The notes under the pieces were generated by a model. The model was given only the letters and a program-made list of their open reading frames with translations. It did not search any database and was not told the DNA's origin. The position numbers were made by a program, and so were the translations under genes. A stretch of 64,000 bases of DNA from Seohaeicola saemankumensis (GTDB lineage: Bacteria; Pseudomonadota; Alphaproteobacteria; Rhodobacterales; Rhodobacteraceae): the NCBI RefSeq assembly GCF_021021435.1, contig NZ_JAINWI010000003.1, forward strand, positions 286,722 through 350,721, written 5' to 3'. Positions 60,168 through 64,000 of this stretch are shown here, piece by piece. How positions within the stretch are numbered: the first letter of the stretch is position 1; every line of letters begins with the position of its first letter.

Positions 60168-61265
60168 ATGACGCTCGATGTGATTGTGCAAGCGCAGGGG
60201 CCGATCCCGCTGGACATCGCCTTTCAGGTGGAACCGGGCGAGTTGCTGGCGCTGGTCGGTCCTTCCGGATCGGGCAAGACGACAATGCTGCGAACCATCG
60301 CGGGGCTTTGGCAACCCGACAAGGCACGGATCGCGGTGCAGGGGCAACTCTGGCTGGACAGCGCGACGGGTTTCTCTCTGCCGGTCCATCGCCGCCGTGT
60401 CGGTGTTGTCTTCCAGAACTACGCGCTGTTTCCCCATATGACCGCAGTACAGAACGTGGCCGCCGCGATCGACCATCTGCAAGGTGCCGCGCGCAAGGTC
60501 GAGGCATTGCGCCTGCTGGAACTGGTCAATCTGCACGGGCTGGAAGGGCGCAAGCCGGCGGAACTGTCTGGGGGGCAGCAACAGCGCGTCGCCGTGGCCC
60601 GCGCCTTGGCCCGGCGCCCCGATGCCCTGCTGCTGGACGAGCCTTTCTCGGCGGTGGACCGCGCCACGCGCGACAGGCTCTATACCGAGATCATCGCTTT
60701 GCGCGCCCATCTGGCAATGCCGGTGGTTCTGGTGACACATGACATGAACGAGGCGCAGCTATTGGCGGACCGTCTGGTGGTGATCGCTGGCGGGGGCATG
60801 GTGGCCGCAGGACCGACCGGCACAGTGATGGCCGATCCCAGGGCCCTGCATGCCATGGGCATCCGCGAGGCCGCCGCCATGCTGGGTGCCGTAGTCAAGG
60901 GCCATGATGCGGATGGCATGACCGCATTGCACACAAGCGCAGGCCCGCTATGGCTGCCGCGGCTTGATGTGGTCCCTGGCACCCGTGTGCGGGTACGGAT
61001 CATGGCGCATGAGGTGATCCTGTCCCGCGCCCGCCCCGAAGGGCTGTCGGCCCAGAACATTCTTGTAGGCAGGGTGGTCGAACTGCTGGCCGGCGATGGC
61101 CCAGCCATGATGGTGCGGTTGGCCCTTGGCGAGGATGTCATCCTTGCCCGCATCACCCGCCGCGCCGCGCAACAACTGGCCCTCGAACCGGGCGACCAGG
61201 TACACGCGATCCTGAAATCCATGTCCGTCGCCCGCGATCATATCGCTGCAGATACGCAACCCTAA
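60168..61265 (+). CDS. modC: Molybdate ABC transporter ATPase with TOBE domain
   Basis: 365 residues. Walker A GPSGSGKTT near 30-38, signature ELSGGQQQRVAVARAL near 132, Walker B LLLDEPF near 154 and the switch His in VTHDMNE. A Mop/TOBE domain occupies the last 70 residues ('LSAQNILVGRVVELLAGDG..MVRLALGEDVILARITRRAA'), as in regulatory ModC. The chromosomal block ends 39 bases after it, at the tRNA-derived repeat. Confidence 0.93.
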   Translation: MTLDVIVQAQGPIPLDIAFQVEPGELLALVGPSGSGKTTMLRTIAGLWQPDKARIAVQGQLWLDSATGFSLPVHRRRVGVVFQNYALFPHMTAVQNVAAAIDHLQGAARKVEALRLLELVNLHGLEGRKPAELSGGQQQRVAVARALARRPDALLLDEPFSAVDRATRDRLYTEIIALRAHLAMPVVLVTHDMNEAQLLADRLVVIAGGGMVAAGPTGTVMADPRALHAMGIREAAAMLGAVVKGHDADGMTALHTSAGPLWLPRLDVVPGTRVRVRIMAHEVILSRARPEGLSAQNILVGRVVELLAGDGPAMMVRLALGEDVILARITRRAAQQLALEPGDQVHAILKSMSVARDHIAADTQP

Positions 61266-61304
61266 GGCCATCGCGCAGCTACAGACGTTTCCATTGCGTC
61301 AAGA

Positions 61305-61331
61305 AATTCTGGCGGAGAGACAGGGATTCGA
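61305..61331 (-). repeat. Attachment-site remnant: displaced 3' end of a tRNA-Ser
   Basis: 27 bases identical, in reverse complement, to 51057-51083: the T-loop/acceptor 3' part and CCA of tRNA-Ser(GGA) plus five bases beyond. No tRNA body adjoins it. It lies between modC and an integrase gene, as a displaced att half at an island edge would. Confidence 0.8.
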
Positions 61332-61470
61332 GCCGTCACAGGCTGCGATAAAAACTTTATAAAAACTGTTATTTACCGCAACTCATGATTGTCTACTTTT
61401 CAAATATGTGTAGCAATATGTGGAGCACTGCTTGACGGCCACGATGGGCCATCGTCGATGGAGAAAGCGT
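61332..61470. other. AT-rich leader of the integrase
   Basis: Bases 61345-61430 are clearly AT-richer than the rest of the window (for example ACTTTATAAAAACTGTTATT), as in foreign DNA or recombinase arm sites. It contains similar short direct units (ATGTGTAGC, ATATGTGGAG) that could be integrase-binding sites. Confidence 0.4.
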
Positions 61471-62649
61471 ATGACCGGATTGGTGAAGCGTGGCAAGACT
61501 TGGCATCTGCGGATGCGTGTCCCGAAAAGATTCGCAGAGGTAGAACCCCGCAAAGAAGTGCACCGCAGTCTGGAAACCGATAGCTTGCGTCGTGCGCAGG
61601 AACTGCTGCCGGCCGTCAAGGCCGGGATCATTTCCGAGTTGGAGGATCGCCTGACTGTGCGTCAGGGCGGCGGTGAAGTCCTGGCGGCGCAAGCAGCGGC
61701 AAGGGTCGCTATGGCGAGGGGCTTTGCTTATCGACCGGCGGCTGACATCGTGCAGGCGCCTCTGGGTGATCTGCTGGCCCGTGTTGAGGCCTTGCAGCCC
61801 CAGGACGGCGTGGAGGTGGCACAGGCGCTCTTGGGAGGGGGGAAGTCTGTGTCTGTGATGTTGTCCGATCTCGTGGAAACGGTCGAACAGTTTGCCACGC
61901 ACGAAAACAGGTTCAAGAATGACAACCAGATGCGCCTTTGGCGCAATCCCCGGAAGCGCGCGGTGGCCAACCTGATTGCGGTCCTTGGCGGAGACAGGGA
62001 AGTGCGCGAGGTCGATCACGCGGCATCCCTCCAGCACAGGGTCTGGTGGAACAAGCGCATCATTTCCGAGGGGCAATCCATCGAAACTGCCAACAAGGAT
62101 TTTGCCAATATGGCCGGGATGCTGCGACGGTTCTACGAAAGCATCGGGCGGCCCAACCCTCCTGAGCCCTATCGCAAAGTATTCATCAAGGACCGGCACA
62201 AGCGGGACGAGCGCAAGCTGGAGATTCCTGTCAAGTGGATCGTTGAAAAATGGTTTGCACCGGGCGCGTTGGATACTCTCAATGACGAAGCGCGAGACAT
62301 CTTGCTGATCTCGATCGAGACGGGATGCAGACAGTCCGAGATCTACGATTTGCCGGCGTCAGCCTTCGTTCTGGATCATGAGATCCCGCACCTGAGTATC
62401 AAGCTCGAAGAGGGCGACGATAGGCGCGAGGTGAAGAACCCTGCGGCTGTGCGCCTCGTGCCTCTCGTCGGCGTTGCACTGGCAGCAGCCAGGCGGCATC
62501 CGAACGGGTTTGCTCGATATCGTGGCAAGAGCAGCTATTCTGCGGCAGTCAATAAGACTCTGCGGAGTCACGAACTTCTACCGTCCGACCGGCACACCAT
62601 CGGAGGTGTGCGCCACACCTGGGAGTCACGGATGGTGCAACATGTATAA
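61471..62649 (+). pseudogene. Tyrosine-recombinase integrase, truncated by an IS
   Basis: 392 residues starting at 61471 (MTGLVKRGKTWHLRMRVPKRF) after GGAGAAAG. It has an N-terminal SAM-like region, the catalytic Arg in 'ETGCRQSEI' and the HxxR-type 'HTIGGVRHTWESRM' block, after which the frame stops. The GH box and catalytic Tyr that should follow within 20-40 residues are missing. The stop coincides with the likely left end of the IS110/IS1111-type element, so the gene is probably interrupted and its 3' end lies beyond the window. It resembles integrases of tRNA-targeting islands. Confidence 0.75.
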
Positions 62650-62656
62650 CCGCCCC

Positions 62657-62902
62657 TTGCGCAAGAGCAATCTTCAGAGCTTATTTTAGCGCGTCATCGG
62701 GTGCGGACATGTATCCGGCCTCATGATGCGGCGTTCCAGATGCCGCGGGCCCGTATGGTGTTCGAAGGTCGGGTCCAGATCAAAGCCGCGTGCTCGATGG
62801 CACTCTGTTGCACACTGGTTCTCCCGATCCCGTCTCACGACTGTTGCGCCAAACTTCTCCTTGCCCTCTTACGCTCCGACGTCCTCGCGACCTACAGCGG
62901 GC
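62657..62902 (-). ncRNA. Candidate bridge-RNA region of the IS element
   Basis: Non-coding 246 bases downstream of the transposase. IS1111-group elements carry the guide (bridge) RNA here. On the minus strand GTGCAACA (62813-62806) repeats the bases GTGCAACA of the interrupted integrase right at the insertion point (62635-62642), which could be a target-binding loop. The match is short, so this is a suggestion. Confidence 0.3.
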
Positions 62903-63931
62903 TTATGCCGCCGGGGTCGGAGACTGATAAACGCCACCGCGGGCCATCAGGGCCCAGACGATCCGCGCCATCTTGTTAGCCAGCGCCACCCGCACCAGCA
63001 TTGGTGGCTTGCGTGACAGCATCCCGCCCAGCCATGTGCCTGGCTGGGCCGCAGCATGGGTGTGCCGTTTGATGATGACGCTGTTAGCGCCGATGATCAG
63101 GAGCCGCCGCAGGGACCGTTCGCCCATCTTCGTCGTGGCTCCGAGCCGCTGTTTGCCGCCAGTGGAATGTTGTCGTGGCGTAAGCCCGAGCCAGGCCGCA
63201 AAATCCCGAGCCTTGCGGAAAGTCTCGGGCGGCGGCGCAAGGGTCGCTATGGCCGTGGCGATCAGCGGGCCGATGCCCGGAACCGTCATCAGACGCCGCG
63301 CCAATTCGTTTTCTCTGGCACGACGGGCGATCTCAGTATCGAGCTTGCCGATCTCTGCCTCCAACTGCGCCAGTGCCGCGACCAGAACCTTGAGTGTAGG
63401 GATGGCGTCAGAGGGCAGATCGCATTCTGGATCTTCGATGATTGCAATCAACTTCGTCGCGTTGGCCGCCCCTTGTGGCACGACCTGTCCGAACTCGCTC
63501 AAATGCCCTCGAAGTGCATTGATGGCCTGGGTCCGCTGCCGGATCAGAAGCTCGCGCACCCGAAACACCATAGCCGCGCCCTGCGTCTCTTCGCTCTTCA
63601 CAGGCACGAACCGCATCGTCGGGCGCAGTGCAGCCTCACAGATCGCTTCGGCATCGGCCGCATCGTTTTTCTGACGCTTCACGAAGGGCTTCACATAGGC
63701 GGGCGGGATGAGCCTCACCTTATGTCCAAGCTTGCCGATTTCCCGGCCCCAGAAATGGGCGCCACCACAGGCTTCCATCGCAACGACGCAGCACGGTAGC
63801 CGTCCGAAAAACTCAAGAACCTGATCCCGTCGCAGCTTCTTGCGAAGCACCGCTTTCCCAGACCCATCTGCCCCGTGGGCTTGGAACACATTCTTCGCCA
63901 GGTCGAGCCCGACCGTGATAATCTCCGACAT
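62903..63931 (-). CDS. IS110 family transposase
   Basis: 342 residues starting at 63931 (MSEIITVGLDLAKNVF) after AAGGAGG. RuvC-like DEDD residues are seen in 'GLDLAKN', 'VVAMEACGG' and 'KNDAADAEAICEA'; the C-terminal half has the Tnp20 region 'MTVPGIGPLIATAI' and 'FAAWLGLTPRQHSTGGKQRLG'. The layout is closest to the IS1111 group. It looks complete and may be active. Confidence 0.93.
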   Translation of the reverse strand: MSEIITVGLDLAKNVFQAHGADGSGKAVLRKKLRRDQVLEFFGRLPCCVVAMEACGGAHFWGREIGKLGHKVRLIPPAYVKPFVKRQKNDAADAEAICEAALRPTMRFVPVKSEETQGAAMVFRVRELLIRQRTQAINALRGHLSEFGQVVPQGAANATKLIAIIEDPECDLPSDAIPTLKVLVAALAQLEAEIGKLDTEIARRARENELARRLMTVPGIGPLIATAIATLAPPPETFRKARDFAAWLGLTPRQHSTGGKQRLGATTKMGERSLRRLLIIGANSVIIKRHTHAAAQPGTWLGGMLSRKPPMLVRVALANKMARIVWALMARGGVYQSPTPAA

Positions 63932-64000
63932 GACCGTCCTCCTTTGTGGATCATCGCAAACCCACCTTGGCACATTGATGCCGTCGGGGGGCGGTCACAT

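Larger units (their letters stand above)
62649..64000 (-). mobile_element. IS110 family (IS1111-type) insertion sequence, nearly complete
   Basis: Holds a minus-strand DEDD transposase. ACCGCCCC at 62649-62656 and GGGGCGGT at 63988-63995 form an 8-base inverted repeat on either side, like the subterminal repeats of IS1111-group elements. Some 240 bases between the left repeat and the transposase stop are non-coding, where this group encodes its bridge RNA. Precise ends are not proven; the right end is at or just past the window edge. Confidence 0.65.

Noticed and set aside
1..64000. CRISPR array, rRNA operon, prophage structural genes or defence systems
   Set aside because: No regularly spaced repeats, rRNA signatures or defence-type genes were seen. 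Island cargo, if any, lies beyond the right edge.

Overview
The window looks like a chromosomal stretch of a Roseobacter-type member of the Rhodobacterales (Alphaproteobacteria). Supporting evidence: GC-rich coding DNA on both strands; a circularly permuted two-piece tmRNA whose tag reads ANDNRAPVAMAA; a methionine synthase split over separate genes; an F1-ATPase zeta-type inhibitor (DUF1476); a phr-cfa-trgA-trgB-cysK run that resembles the Rhodobacter tellurite and photooxidative-stress loci; and an alphaproteobacterial SspB. The genus cannot be fixed from this sequence. Almost all of the window is ordinary chromosome. Only the last 2.7 kb is clearly mobile.

Layout. 0-10 kb: an amide-use locus. 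A UrtABCDE/FmdDEF-type ABC importer is followed by an ATPase fused in frame to an amidase and by an acyl-CoA synthetase. An acetamidase/formamidase and an SDR dehydrogenase lie on the opposite strand. 10-16 kb: tRNA with CAU anticodon, purM-purN, an MFS transporter, RNase D, a lipoprotein and a SufE protein. 16-19 kb: DUF1638 protein, B12-binding corrinoid protein and homocysteine methyltransferase (two parts of a split MetH), then the zeta-type inhibitor. 19-24 kb: purC-purS-purQ and a DctB/DctD two-component pair whose regulator lacks GAFTGA. 24-28 kb: RNase E with a long leader, a TusA-like protein and CcdA.

28-36 kb: an alpha/beta-hydrolase-P450 pair; fumC with two tiny downstream genes joined by 4-base overlaps; sspB; chrA; and ssrA (tmRNA). 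The ClpXP adaptor gene sspB thus lies about 1.5 kb from the RNA that writes its degradation tag. 36-40 kb: a GntR regulator with palindromic operators facing a DUF2182-DUF1326-DinB cluster, then an AcuI-type reductase and a class V aminotransferase. 40-49 kb: photolyase, cyclopropane-fatty-acid-synthase-like enzyme, trgA, trgB, cysK, an MscS-type channel and an alanyl-tRNA editing protein. 49-56 kb: AI-2E transporter, tRNA-Ser(GGA), a folate one-carbon operon holding the pterin-binding part of the split MetH, Ppx/GppA and RlmE. 56-61 kb: a phospholipase-D-like protein and a ModE-like regulator upstream of modABC.

61.3-64 kb: an integration junction. A 27-nt copy of the tRNA-Ser 3' end (inverted relative to the intact tRNA at 51 kb) marks the edge of an island. 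Its tyrosine integrase appears to be cut by an IS110/IS1111-type element that fills the rest of the window. The observations I consider most worth following up are the ATPase-amidase fusion, the split MetH plus DUF1638, the tRNA-derived attachment remnant with the interrupted integrase, the GAFTGA-less DctD, and a short intergenic motif found three times.
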